Of a DNA stretch of 64,000 nucleotides, positions 13,701-23,204 are shown piece by piece (position 1 is the first letter of the stretch; every line of letters begins with the position of its first letter). Both the position numbers and the translations under genes were made by a program. The DNA comes from Ophioderma brevispina. Taxonomy: Eukaryota > Echinodermata > Ophiuroidea > Amphilepidida > Ophiodermatidae. Under the pieces are notes generated by a model. The model was given only the letters and a program-made list of their open reading frames with translations. It ran no database searches and was not told the origin of the DNA. The stretch covers positions 1 through 64,000 of the forward strand of contig JAMKCH010011787.1 of NCBI GenBank assembly GCA_023653785.1, in the 5' to 3' direction.

Positions 13701-16479
13701 AAGAAAACATTATGAAGCATGAATGTGCTTTTCCAAAAACAACATCCACTAACAGAGGTTCATGGAATTAGGTTTCAGTTTGCTGGAACTAACAAAAATT
13801 TAATGATTTGGTGGCTCCTGGTATTATGTCCACAAACAACACCAACTTGACTTACGTTTATTATGCATATGGGGACATGCGACGGAATGGCTTACTTTTT
13901 CACAGAAAATATCTAAACACCGGAAGATTTTTTTGAAAAAAATTCCTATAAACAATGGGTCCCGATTGGTCAGGAAATTACCCTAAAAGTGTAATCAAAA
14001 CATTTTTTAAGGTGAAAATGGCCCTGAGAATGACCTTTCTTAGTCATAGGGTTTTGAGGATATTAGTGAGTGGCAGACCCCTGTCAAAACATAAATTCAG
14101 AACTAATTCAAGTAACCCACACCCCCTCTGACACACATGGGTTTACCACCAACAAGAGTTTTTTCTGTTTTGGCTGCTTACATGAAAACATGGTGGTTAT
14201 TAAGCAATTGTAATAAGTGTTGCACACCAAACAGTAATTGATTCAATTGATCATAAGACAAATGACAGACAGATTTTTCACTGGACGCAATAAAATTGAT
14301 GAGTAACAAAATGAGGTCCACTTGGACCCCATAATTCCTAGCCTCTGAAGGCAAAAAATCTGTTCCCAACCTCAAAGCATTTATAGACAAAATATTTCTG
14401 CGAAATGCAGCATTCAAATTAGTGCTTATTGTGGAAAAACCAAATTCCACATATAGTACGTCAGCCCCGGACCAGTTTTGGGCACCAAGGATTAGGTGGA
14501 ATAGTATGAAAATTTTCATTGCTACCACATATTAGTTACATAAGTGGGGGATCAGCGCCTGGTGGATGTATAAATCAGAAGTGGTGTCAATTTTTTTTAT
14601 GGGCAAAAAAGGTCAAAATTGTACCAAATTCGGTAAAATCAGAGAATGGTGATTCCAACTTCATATAAATATAATAAGTAATTTAATTTTCCCCACTGTT
14701 TAATATAGCTGAGATTCAAGAAGAATCAACAGCAATATAGTGGGGAATAAAACTATTACATTAATATGCAGTTGGAATCACCATTCTATGATTTTTACCT
14801 TATTTTGGGTCCCATTGGACCCCTTTTTTTTGGTACTTTAGGGGTCAAAATGGTAACCCCAGATTCAACATTCATTTTTTCTCTAATCTATAGCTATATA
14901 TTGGGGGATTTTATTAGTCAATTCCATTTCAATATGACGTGTCAGAATAATAAATCACCAGTCTATGATTTTACCTAATTTGGGTCAATTTTGACCCCTT
15001 TTTGTCTTTTCTGGGGTCAAATTTAACCCCAGATTCCAAAATCCACCATTCAATTTTGTTCTCTAAGCTATAGCTTAATATTGGGGGGATTTTATTATAA
15101 TACATTTCATATGAAGTCAGAATAATAAATCACCAGTCTTGATTTTTACACCTATTTGGGTCCAATTTTGACCTTTTTTGGGGCCATAAAAATAACTTGG
15201 CAGCCACTTCTGATTGTCTACATCCACCAGTTGATGATCCACACATATGTCCGTAACACCTGGTACCATTGGAATTTTTCTACTCGACCACCTACCCTAA
15301 CTAAGTGGCTGACGTACTATATTGCAATTGCAATTTATCCTCTTTGCATAGGTCTGACAAAAACCAACTTGTTTAACATTACAATAAGGAAATGTGATCC
15401 TCAAAATTTCAACAAAGGCACAACAGGAAATCTTACGCAACATGTTATTTGACCCTGATAAGTCCTGATTAGTAGTAACTACAAACATTTGGAAGGCTTT
15501 TCCTCAGGACACCAATATTCCACTGATCACCATTTTTTAATATCAATGCAGCCTTTTTCCTTCCTATTAAAATGCAAATTACAACAACACCTTACTTAAA
15601 TGTAAAATGCTTTGCATAGGAAAGATTTGTAACAAACTATACTTTTATTTTTGCGAATTATTTCTTTAAAAGCATTCACGACAGGGTTCATTGCCGAGTT
15701 TTTGTTTTTGTTTTTTTTTTCACCTGGACACATTATGCAAACTAAGAACATCAGTGAGGATGGAGCATGATGATGAAGAGAATTATAAACAAAGGATTTT
15801 ATATCGAATATGTTCTTTCACTGGCAGGAAGTGGTGGAGAGTACTCAAAAGATGTGAGAAATCTGGTCTCAACCACATGAAAACACCAAACACGCTGCTT
15901 ATTTTTTCAACCCTTTTAAGATTGATTTATGTGGCACCATATAAGGAAGAGTTGGTGTTATCAATCAATGCGTGAAGACTAAAGGTGGTACAGCATGGTG
16001 ACAGGCATCAAAAGCGATAAACCTACGAACATGCTATAGGTTCTGGATGTGGCTATTCCAAAAAGCCATGGAACATTCATGGTCAAGTTATGATCAATGC
16101 ATGTTTGAAATATACAATATACGTGTGACACCTTTGCATTGATCATGACCAGACCATGGCTATTCCAAATGAATTCAATACCCCATATAGGGAGCATATA
16201 CTCAATTGTAGTTGCGCCTTCCATACAGAGGTGTAAGGAATCCATTTGGAATAGCTCGTTAAACTATATTGCTCTATCTTACTTTTGGTTTTCTTCCTCT
16301 TTGGTTTCTCCAGTTCCTCCAAGGCTTTCTGTTTGATGGCAGACTTAAGCCGCTGTTCCCTCTCTGCATCATATGGTCTATCTGCTATGGGGACCAACTA
16401 AGATAAAGACATCCTCAATGTCTACTACCAAGGGTTGGCTGAAGAGGGATGTCCATGATACATCAATGAAATATTCGTC
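1527..16479 (-). CDS. VPS13: VPS13-family lipid-transfer protein, partial gene (six N-terminal exons)
   Basis: Joined exons, in transcript order: complement 16479-16283, 13014-12944, 12406-12308, 5587-5528, 3143-2999, 1761-1527 (807 nt). Each has AG and GT borders, and all exon-exon phases match. Hallmarks of the VPS13 N-terminal region appear in the right order: an IPW-like SW segment with a VPIADRPYDAE stretch, a TATIINNVQIRVSNVHFRYED block, FAFGFTLQRLAAESTDERWEP, a CVYWNP motif and an RYRKYRPNVPLRGNAKEW block. VPS13 proteins are very long rod-like proteins that carry bulk phospholipid between membranes at contact sites. The architecture fits the VPS13A/C/D class; the exact paralogue is unresolved. 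The protein should run to thousands of residues, so most exons lie beyond the left edge. One exon carries a frameshift. Family call is confident; gene intactness is not. Confidence 0.93.
2690..2790. repeat. AGAC/CA microsatellite-bearing dispersed repeat
   Basis: AGACAGACAGACACACACACAGACATGG (2748-2775, in blocks) is preceded by CACCCGCCAAGTTTTGTGAC and ATATGACTCCTGGCCTCC. The association of a fixed head with an AGAC/CA run suggests a dispersed repeat. No second copy is present in the window. Confidence 0.4.
2999..3143 (-). CDS. VPS13: VPS13 exon (VYWNP)
   Basis: A 145-nt exon with acceptor CCTTTTAG and donor GTAACT. It reads LADMTAMCVYWNPHIHQLVG, continues through a WKDLMKDAITSLQ helix and ends in EEFDL. 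The family pattern is 'xxxLxVYWNxxS...WxxLLxxxI...xxxDxx'. It leaves in phase 1 (G), completed by TT of the next exon to give the valine of DLVVHPI. Confidence 0.93.
3221..3698. mobile_element. Foldback MITE in VPS13 intron
   Basis: Arms at 3221-3312 and 3613-3698 are imperfect inverted copies: the left has CCCCCAATTTTCAAAT, GCACAGTTATGTTGGTA and ACCTGTGAATGGTAA, and the right gives the same order on the minus strand. About 300 bp of unrelated sequence separates them. It lies between two VPS13 exons. Confidence 0.75.
5528..5587 (-). CDS. VPS13: VPS13 exon (STDERWEP)
   Basis: A 60-nt, 20-codon phase-0 exon with acceptor TTTGTAG and donor GTAGGT. It reads STDERWEPLQIDSEATILRK and continues from LAAE of the upstream exon, matching the family pattern '(T/S)TD(E)xWxP...xxIxK'. 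It is recognised because both flanking exons fit its phase and content. Confidence 0.93.
6150..6440 (-). mobile_element. tRNA-derived SINE (minus strand)
   Basis: On the minus strand the B-box GGGTTCGATTCCC lies at 6374-6386, with TTGGCGCAGCATATC upstream as the A-box region. The body includes the minus-strand motif TTTTCTCCGGGTACTCCGG. The 3' end passes through GGATATGTCGCGCGTTAAAA into A-rich sequence. It lies in a VPS13 intron in the same orientation as the gene. It is a different family from the SINE at 8.0 kb. Confidence 0.65.
8003..8464 (+). mobile_element. tRNA-derived SINE, full length, with target-site duplication
   Basis: The 5' end carries an A-box-like GGCCTAGCGGTTAGG (about 8014) and a B-box-like GGTTCGAAAATCC (about 8064). 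A central block contains GGGACGTTAAGCCGTCGG. The 3' end is GTGGACACGATAAGAAGAAG with an (AAG)n tail. ATTTCCAG is repeated immediately before (7995-8002) and after (8465-8472), an 8-bp target-site duplication. It lies in a VPS13 intron in the opposite orientation to the gene. Frames read in it are not genes. Confidence 0.85.
9107..9466. mobile_element. MITE with 22-bp perfect terminal inverted repeats
   Basis: The first 20 bases TTAAAGGTGCAACGAGAGAT (9107) are repeated exactly in inverse orientation at 9445-9466; the match is 22 bp. The 360-bp element is non-coding and lies in a VPS13 intron. Confidence 0.85.
10235..10521. mobile_element. Palindromic MITE with about 90-bp inverted arms
   Basis: From AATGGCTGGTATTCTG (10235) to CAGAATACCAGCCATT (10521) the element is a near-perfect foldback: GAGTCTAACTTTAGACCTGG, TTTAAACC and AGGGTTAGTCCTACA occur in both arms. 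The core around 10340-10400 carries a second inverted pair (TGAGAACATTCCTCATG against CATGAGGAATTTTCTCA). It is non-coding, in a VPS13 intron. Confidence 0.88.
12308..12406 (-). CDS. VPS13: VPS13 exon (RYED motif)
   Basis: Exactly 33 codons in phase 0, with acceptor GATTTCAG and donor GTAATT. It reads IRVSNVHFRYEDSTTHPGKP followed by FAFGFTLQRLAAE. The 'V(K/R)(I/V)SN(I/V)H(I/F)RYED' strand and the downstream 'P(F/L)xFG(I/F)xLQxL' strand are the most recognisable signature of the VPS13 N-terminal repeating-beta-groove unit. No stop or frame break is seen. Confidence 0.96.
12600..12830 (-). mobile_element. Possible tRNA-derived SINE or repeat in VPS13 intron
   Basis: The minus strand contains GGCTTGCCATCCCTGG and CCCTGGTTCGAATTGCACCC spaced like tRNA A and B boxes, followed by GC-rich sequence unlike the surrounding intron. 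No tail or target duplication was identified. It may be another kind of repeat. Confidence 0.35.
12944..13014 (-). CDS. VPS13: VPS13 exon (acidic linker and INNVQ segment)
   Basis: This 71-nt exon has acceptor CACACTCAG and donor GTGAGT. It enters by completing an AGT serine split with the previous exon and reads QVEEEESLSFSERLTATIIN then NVQ, leaving in phase 0. This matches the family pattern 'FxEKLxTQIIxNLQ' that precedes the RYED exon. The acidic run EEEE follows the basic KRKK linker of the preceding exon, as in other VPS13 proteins. Confidence 0.92.
14420..15345. repeat. Large foldback with about 177-bp tandem units
   Basis: The left arm (about 14420-14715) pairs with the right arm (about 14765-15345). 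Matching landmarks include GCTGACGTACTATAT, ACTTCTGAT..CATCCACCAG and GGAATCACCATTCT. The right arm repeats a unit of about 177 bp (starts near 14772, 14950 and 15126) with CACCAGTC/TATGATTTTTACC, GGGTC...GACCCC and TATTGGGGGATTTTATTA. It lies in the VPS13 intron between the exons at 12944 and 16283. Frames here are accidental. Confidence 0.8.
16283..16479 (-). CDS. VPS13: VPS13 exon (IPW-like segment to basic linker), with one extra base
   Basis: The acceptor is a T-rich tract ending TTTTTTTTAG before 16479; the donor is GTAAGA after 16283. The first part reads DEYFIDVSWTSLFSQPLVVD then IEDVFILV. The family continuation, PIADRPYDAEREQRLKSAIK followed by a lysine-rich tail, is in the +1 frame. 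The exon is 197 nt, but entering in the DEYF frame and leaving in phase 1 (the A of AGT, completed by the next exon) requires 196. The extra base lies in the TTAGTTGGTCCCC stretch near 16388-16396. Read literally, the first frame stops after GPHSR. Human VPS13A, as I recall it, has an intron near this point; here the two parts are fused. Confidence 0.9.
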
Positions 16480-17805
16480 CTAAAAAAAATCAAAAGGTAG
16501 CTGAAAAGAAAAAAATATTTGTAAATTGCTCTTTAGTTAATCACACAAAATTAAAAGTATTGAACATGCCCTGAAAGCTTCCTTGGAAGCCTATAATTAC
16601 CATCAAAAGATCAATCATTTCTGGAAATGTGTCTGTGTGCCTACAGAAAATGCAGGCTATTGAAAGTTTAACAAAAGCAATACACATATGCATTAGTATT
16701 CTGACAAAGTATTCTGGTGGTGAATATAGTATTTTAAATGTGGGAATTGATCATTTTGCATATAAAATATACCGTATCTAACTTTATCATTTAACTGTAG
16801 ACTGAAATGAGAAAAAAATGTTTCTAACTTCAATTCTGTTCCCATACTATATATAATGAATATAGAGTTGTCATTTCTTTTTTAACAGAACATGTATTAA
16901 ACAGAGCATTTAAGCCATTAAAAATTAAATCAGATATTTTGGAGTAAATATTGATATTGAAGGTCAAATCAAGAAGCAACTGTTACTTGTTATGTCATTT
17001 TTAAAAGTAGGTGATTTTAGCATCTCAAATGATAAATTATCTCAAGAAGCCAATTTGCAGCTTTATGCTCAATTTGTAGGCTACTGGCTGTGTCCCATAA
17101 ACAGACCTCAAAGCTGACACCTATAAATGGCGAACAGTCGGGTGTACACCACACAACATTCAACTAAGTAGTTAAAAAAAATTTCATTCAGAGACAGAAG
17201 CGGCCCCCTGGACCCCTGCCTTTGTGGTTTGGATCGTCCCCAGGATCCGCACCCTGGAGGTGCAGGATCCTGGCTACGCGCATGTAACTGTAACAAGATT
17301 TTAATTCATGGTAAGGGTGAAAAGAAGACAAGGAATGCTAGGATAGGTGTGATGCACTATGGTGACACTGGGCTGTGAAATAAATTTAATTATTTATAAT
17401 ATATGGGGTCTTGTGAAGTCCTGATCTCACCAAGTGATGCACACTGTAATAATCTACATTGGATTGAAGGACAAGGAGGCACATGATTTGTGGATGAATT
17501 GATATTTCTGCCAGTCCATTTGTACCAACAGATATTTTCTGCATATTTGGCATACATAACTCAAGCCTAAGAGTGTGCTTTGTATGTAAGAGAAAATTTT
17601 GACACTAGTGAACAACCCCATAACTTGTATTCAAATTTTGTGTGCTTCAAGTCTGATCTACACATGATACGCCTAATTTCAGTAAACTAAAACAAAATAC
17701 TAACAATCTTGTTACCCTATATAGTCCGAATAAATCCAGCACTTCAAGTACACTCTTAATCAATTACCACTGTAAACCTAACATAATATTTTCCTCAACA
17801 AATAC

Positions 17806-17898
17806 CTCGTAAGCGAGCACAAATCCTAAAAATGCTGTTAATACTTCCATGGCATAAAATGTCTCGGTTTTCAATTTTTTTTCCCAACAGCTAACTCC
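17806..17898 (-). CDS. Possible further 5' VPS13 exon, weakly supported
   Basis: A 93-nt open segment, phase 0 at both ends, with acceptor ACATTCAG (weak pyrimidine tract) and donor GTATTT. It reads GVSCWEKKLKTETFYAMEVL followed by TAFLGFVLAYE. Joined to the next exon it gives ...LAYE|DEYFIDVSW, with the intron nine residues upstream of the W in (P/S)W. As I recall, human VPS13A has an intron at that place. Length and phase fit, but the residues match the conserved 'LKNLxLKxxAL' strand poorly. It could be a chance ORF. Confidence 0.3.
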
Positions 17899-18854
17899 CT
17901 GAATGTCTTTGAAGGATCTCACCATCCCAATGCCTAGTGCAATTCTTAAATGTCAACTGGCTAAAAGCAATCGTGTTTGGCAAAGGGATACAATCATTTG
18001 AAATTGTTCATAAATACCAAATCTCCCACATCTGAATATGGCAGAGTTGCTGTGAATGCTTGCTAGACTCTGTTACAATCTAGCATCAGCTTTGGGTCCC
18101 CCTTATATTTTGGTTAAACCCCCTGAGGTCTATCCGCCGATTTTATTGGTTTTACATTGGGTTTTATGATGTATGTAGCCAATCAAAAACATGGTAAGAA
18201 ATGCTTAAGGGGGGGGGACATGGCGTCATTTTCATACAATATTATGATTATTGCAATCACAGCACATAGTTTCTTTGAATACAAGCAAGTGATGTACCAA
18301 AATGTTCAGTATGATGAGCCTTTTTCAAATATATTTGTCTCGGATCATATCGACCTCCGGTATGCTAATTAGCAGGGGTCAAAGGTCACGGCACCAAGAA
18401 AATCAGAAATTCAAAATGACAATTTTGCCCCTCCATTTATCTCAAAAATAGAAAGTTATTTGAACATAGTTTGTTTCTTAAACAATTACTATGGCCAGGA
18501 TCTGTGATCCTATGAGAGCGTTTACCAAAATTATATTCCGTGTTGCCATGGCAACCGTTCAAACTTCTCTCACCATTTTTGCTGCTGGTGGCGTACTCAA
18601 AAACTGAAGGGTTTTATACAAAATCCTCTCATAGGATCATAGTATGTACACTAAACTAGTTTTGTGCCAAATTTGAAGTCAATATGTCAAACCGTTTTTG
18701 AGATAAGTGGGGGGGGGCAAGTTTGCAACCTTCGAAAAATGGGGGGAAAAGATATAGGCCAATAAAGGTCCAGAAGTGTTTAATTGTTAATTAATCTTAA
18801 TCAATTATTAAATTAATTATTGCAATTTTGTTTTTTAATAATAAATTTATCAAT

Positions 18855-19853
18855 TCTATTAATAATACTATTTTTTTAATTAAAAACAAATCTGTAAATG
18901 GTCACTATTACCCCAAAATTAATTTATTTTTGTAATTCTCTTAAATATTACTGCTTGAAAAACAATGAAAAACAAAGTAAATGTAGCTGCTTGAAAAACA
19001 ATACGAAACATAAGAAATCGTCTTTCTCTGTGTGATGCTGTACACTCCGATCAACCATAACATTTGAATGAAAAGGTCCGATTTTCACCAAATAAAAAGT
19101 AAAATTTTTTTTTTTTTTTTTTTTATTGTCCGAGATGCATTGAAAAGCATTGCGCCAATTTCGATCTTCTGCGGGCAAACTGTCCCAGATGCAATGAAAA
19201 GCATCGCGTCATTTTCCGGGAAGACGTCCGAGATGCAATGAGAAGCATTGTGCCAATTTCGATCTTCTGCGGGCAAACTGTCCCAGATGCAATGAGAAGC
19301 ATTGCGCCAATGTCAATCTTCTGCGGGCAAACTGTCCCAGATGCAATGAAAAGCATCGCGTCATTTTCGGGGAAGATGTCCCAGATGCATTTAAAAGCAT
19401 CGCGTCATTTTCCGGGAAGACGTCCCAGATGCATTTAAAAGCATCGCGTCATTTTCCAGGAAGACGTCCCAGATGCATTTAAAAGCATTGAGAGTCATGT
19501 TCGCGACAAAAAATAGTTGTTGACGGCCGAGATGCAATGAGATGCAATTTCGGACCGGTACCAAGGAAGCGATGCTTTTGAATGCCTCTCGTTCGCGTTA
19601 GGGTTAATAATACTATTTTTTTAATTAAAAACAAATCTGTAAATGGTCACTATTACCCCAAAATTAATTTATTTTTGTAATTCTCTTAAATATTACTGCT
19701 TGAAAAACAATGAAAAACAAAGCAAATGTAGCTGCTTGAAAAACAATACGAAACATAAGAAATCGTCTTTCTCTGTGTGATGCTGTACACTCCGATCAAC
19801 CATAACATTTGAATGAAAAGGTCCGATTTTCACCAAATAAAAAGTAAAATACT
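18855..19853. repeat. 250-bp direct duplication flanking a minisatellite insert
   Basis: The segment from TAATAATACTATTTTTTTAA to CCAAATAAAAAGTAAAA occurs at about 18855-19104 and again at about 19605-19853, nearly identical. Copy 1 ends at a run of exactly 20 T (19105-19124), followed by the hairpin-unit array to about 19604. The duplication is too long for a normal transposon target-site duplication. Confidence 0.88.
19130..19600 (+). repeat. Hairpin-unit minisatellite, array 1
   Basis: At least nine consecutive units each begin GATGCAWTKARAAGCATY, whose GATGC/GCATY ends can pair. A variable part follows: a short 44-bp form with GCGTCATTTTCCGGGAAGAC, or a long form of about 54 bp with CAATTTCGATCTTCTGCGGG. 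Order: long, short, long, long, short, short, short, then two divergent terminal units (one with AAAAATAGTTGTTGACGGCC, one with GGACCGGTACC). The array closes with CTCGTTCGCGTTAGGGTT. Confidence 0.88.
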
Positions 19854-20056
19854 CCTGAAAGTTGTGAGAATTCAGAAATTTAGAAAACTACAATTTGATC
19901 TCTCAAAAGCAAACTGATGCCATGTCCCCCCCCCTTAAAGGCTTGTATATATAAGGTCCATTTTGATTGGTTACTCAGAAGAAATATCATGCCATATATC
20001 ATGTTATGAGCCAATCAGAGGTACTGTAAGAATGGTGGCAGACCCCAGGGGGTTAA

Positions 20057-21860
20057 TGGTTGATTAAAGTTTAAACCAATGGCATCACCAACAGAAACAT
20101 AATGTGTCCCTAATTTTCACAATTCACAATACGGTGCGCCACCAATGGTTGCCTCGGAGAAGCAATGTTTTTACGATGCATCATGTGATAAAGTCGACAT
20201 CCAGAGCCCGCGTAATACAAATATTACACAGGAACACATCCTGATCATTTAGTCTATCAACATAATGGTCGGTTGTGCGCGAATGCACACTAAGAGGGCT
20301 ATTTACAATAAGTAAACCCTTGCTTTCTTTCGATCACACATTGAGCTGTTTTCAACATAATAATCACACTACTTCCATGTTAATCCAATGGAAGTTGGAT
20401 GGCAATGTCTACCCTTGTGGTCAAAAATTGGACTGGCAAGGGTAACCACTGACAGTGCACTATATTCCCAAATCCAAGAATTAAAAAACCTCCTCCCATC
20501 CAAATTTACCTCCTCCCCATAAGATGCCAAAAATAAGGGTGCATGGACAAATAGGTACATGTTTCCCCTATCTTTCCCCTCCCTGTATCTCTTTTCTCCC
20601 ATCATGTCATATCAAATGGAAATATCTAGTTATAGACTAGTTATGCCATAGAGGTATTTCACCTCACTCATGCATAACCTATAACAAAAGGTGTTAGTTC
20701 CTGTAATATTCGTCATTCAGATCAATTTAATACCCGACCTAAAAGTACTTGTGCTATTCAAAGTGTGACCCATACTTTTATGCATACATGTCCAACATGC
20801 ATGTCGTTCTTTGGATTTAGAAAGTCTCCAGAAATTTGGAATGGACTTTGCCATTCCCGGCAAGATTGCCACTAATCCGAAAGGTGGAAGACCTCTATTG
20901 GTTGTGATATCGGACCCACCATAAGCTTTGAATCAATTTTGAGTACTGCCGCATCACTTTAATAGCCTGCATTGTAAATATTTTGGCCACCAAATGGCAT
21001 ACCACAAATGGGCTACTAACCAAGTGTCATAAAATGAATCCTAGAATCATATCAGGCCAGTTAAATAATCCCATCTCTACTGATCAAGCATAAAAGCTTC
21101 AGTGTACTAGTGGGTGAAGTGAGGTCTCAACTCATGCATGTCTAGCTATAAAGGACACTCACTGCATTTATCAACTTGACCTGATTTACCCCTGCCATGC
21201 TACTTGCTGAAAATGATCCCATCCAAACAGCTCACAATGCAAGCTTCCTTCTATACCATACCACACTATATCATGGAATACATATTCTATGCTGGAACTT
21301 TACACTTTCAGTGGAGCAATATGCAGGGGCCTATGCAAGAGATTACACAAATGTTCATGTGAATTACGTCACTGTTTCGGATTTCCCTTTTACGTATTGC
21401 ATGTTTATTATTTGTGATGTGATTGTGGAAAACTCCTCAGATTTTGCACTTGGTCAGGCTGTCGCATGTCGGTTTTGAGTCCTTTGTTTGCTTGGGGCAG
21501 CCAGACTGGGCAGTAAAGGAATAAGCACATTACAATAGAGGTTTAATTCATATGGATTGCAATAATGTATGCATTCAATAGCTGTCCACTGGCTTCCAGG
21601 TGGATCAAACAAGGAACAGAATACCAATAGCTAGAAAGTCTCAAAAATCAACTGAATACATCATCCAGCAGTTTTTCGTAAGTGCATTACACTGTACCAA
21701 TAACATGCTAAAAATAAAACAAATTAAACTACTAGTAGAGCTTAGCTCACCAAAATTAGAAAATGTATGATTTTGCTCTAATTGAGAGGGTAACATCCTA
21801 CATTGTTATTACCATTCTGCATGAAACAGGACATACACATTTTGAGGATACCATGCAAGA
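20057..21860. other. Non-coding stretch, nothing recognised
   Basis: AT-rich single-copy-looking sequence. Frames at about 20.4 kb (minus) and 21.2-21.5 kb (plus) have no recognisable domain and no splice support. If VPS13 exon 1 lies upstream, this would be intron. Confidence 0.5.
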
Positions 21861-21864
21861 ATGG

Positions 21865-21990
21865 CATTTTTGTCCCCCTGGCTTAAAAAGCCATGGGGAT
21901 ATTGTGACATCAGATTCCTTCTGTGTGTGTGTCTGTTTGTGTGTGTATGTGTGTTCCATTTTGCTTAGGTTAACTTGATTAGGTTGACTA
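21865..21990 (+). repeat. Hairpin-headed (GT)n repeat
   Basis: CCCCCTGGCTTAAAAAGCCA followed by TGGGG forms a hairpin (21872-21896). A (GT)n microsatellite follows (21921-21955), then TTCCATTTTGCTTAGGTTAA. The same order appears inverted at 23.2-23.78 kb, showing that this is a family. Confidence 0.65.
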
Positions 21991-22424
21991 AAGAGGTGAA
22001 CTTCTGCCAGATCCCAATGTCCATATTTGACAAAAATTGGTATGTATGTAGTAGTGCATGCAAGTAATACCCATGCACTGCGCCATCACTATTTGTACAT
22101 AACAATGAGCTCATTTTCATATTTGATCCCTGTCAGCACTTCACCTCACTTGCCTCTCCCCACCCAGGAGTACAAGAGTATGAATGGGTATACCAGCCTA
22201 TGGGAAGGTAAAAACAGACCTGCTGTGTGGGAGGGATAGCAACCCCCCCCCCAGCAAATTACACTTGAAGAGTCTCACCCCAATGCCAAGGACAGAGAGA
22301 CTGCACTCTGGTCAGGTAGCTTAGCTCCAGTCAACACCTTTACTTTTTACTTTAACATTACCACATTAAAAAATACATCGCGGTCCCCGGACTGCGAGTG
22401 TCGTCTGCCATCGCGGTTTGTGAA

Positions 22425-22520
22425 TGGGGCCAAAGATCACATGAGGTCACCAAGGTCACATGAGGTCATCAACATGTCACCCCAACCCGCCCCCTCCTTT
22501 CCACCAAGTTACATCATCGT
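22425..22520 (+). repeat. Short GGTCA minisatellite with GGGGCC head
   Basis: GAATGGGGCCAAAGATCACA, then TGAGGTCACCAAGGTCACATG, resembles the start of the large array at 32.95 kb (AATGGGGCCCCAAAGTTCAC). This is a small member of the same family. Confidence 0.6.
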
Positions 22521-23204
22521 AACCCTTACGGAACTCATACGGCATGCAATTTATTTAGGGTTAACATTTTGACCACAGATACACAGATATACGACCAGAG
22601 TAATCCCTATGTGCTTTCTGCAATTCTTGCAGACGACACAAAACTTGGCATCCCCACGTTTCTGCATAAATTGCTATGTTCAGAGCATAACAGGCAGTAG
22701 GAAGCAGGGAAGGGGAAGGGGTGCAGAGGGGAGAGTCAGCAAAACCTAAATGGGAATGTAGGGTGAGAAAAGGCAGAAAGGGCAGAAGGAAAAGAGCAAA
22801 GGACAGCAAAGGAGCAAGAAGGGGGAATGGGAAGACAGAGGGAAGGTAAAAATGTGTAATGTTGAATGATTTTACATGCTTAGACACCATGGTTACCCCC
22901 TTCAGATTCCAGTGGCAGCGTTGGAAAAGTTATGGAACAAATGGAAGGACCGTATTTGCACCAGTACAAAATTATACACATACACACAAGGGGAAAATTA
23001 CTTTACTACAACAATTTTCAATGCAACAGTGCAAAAAAAATAAATAAAAAATACAACAAGTAAACTTGCGCGATCCCCCTGGCAAGATGGCAGCATACAC
23101 AAGGTGGTTAGTTAGCACAGTTGTCAGTTGCAAGGCATCAAAATTCAATAAATTGTTCTCATGAAATAATATCTAGAAATGTAGCAGTTTCTAAAAAATG
23201 AAAG

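Larger units (their letters stand above)
18114..20056. mobile_element. piggyBac-like non-autonomous element, long inverted repeats
   Basis: TTAA at 18114-18117 and 20053-20056 flank inverted termini ACCCCCTGAGGTCT and AGACCCCAGGGGG. The inverted repeat extends about 130 bp (18118-18245 and 19918-20052), including CCAATCAAAA and CTTAAGGGGGGGGGACATGG on the left and the inverse on the right. TTAA target sites and CCC-type ends are the piggyBac signature. No transposase is present. Inside lie a 250-bp duplication and a hairpin-unit minisatellite. Confidence 0.72.

Noticed and set aside
16143..16397. Continuous 84-codon minus-strand frame starting MVPIADRP
   Set aside because: Only residues up to the GTAAGA donor at 16282 are exon; the ATG is internal to the VPS13 exon and the rest is intron.
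18948..19438. Repeated frames with GTVCPQKIEIG/CGQTVPDAM-like peptides
   Set aside because: They are translations of the hairpin-unit minisatellite on both strands, not a protein repeat family.
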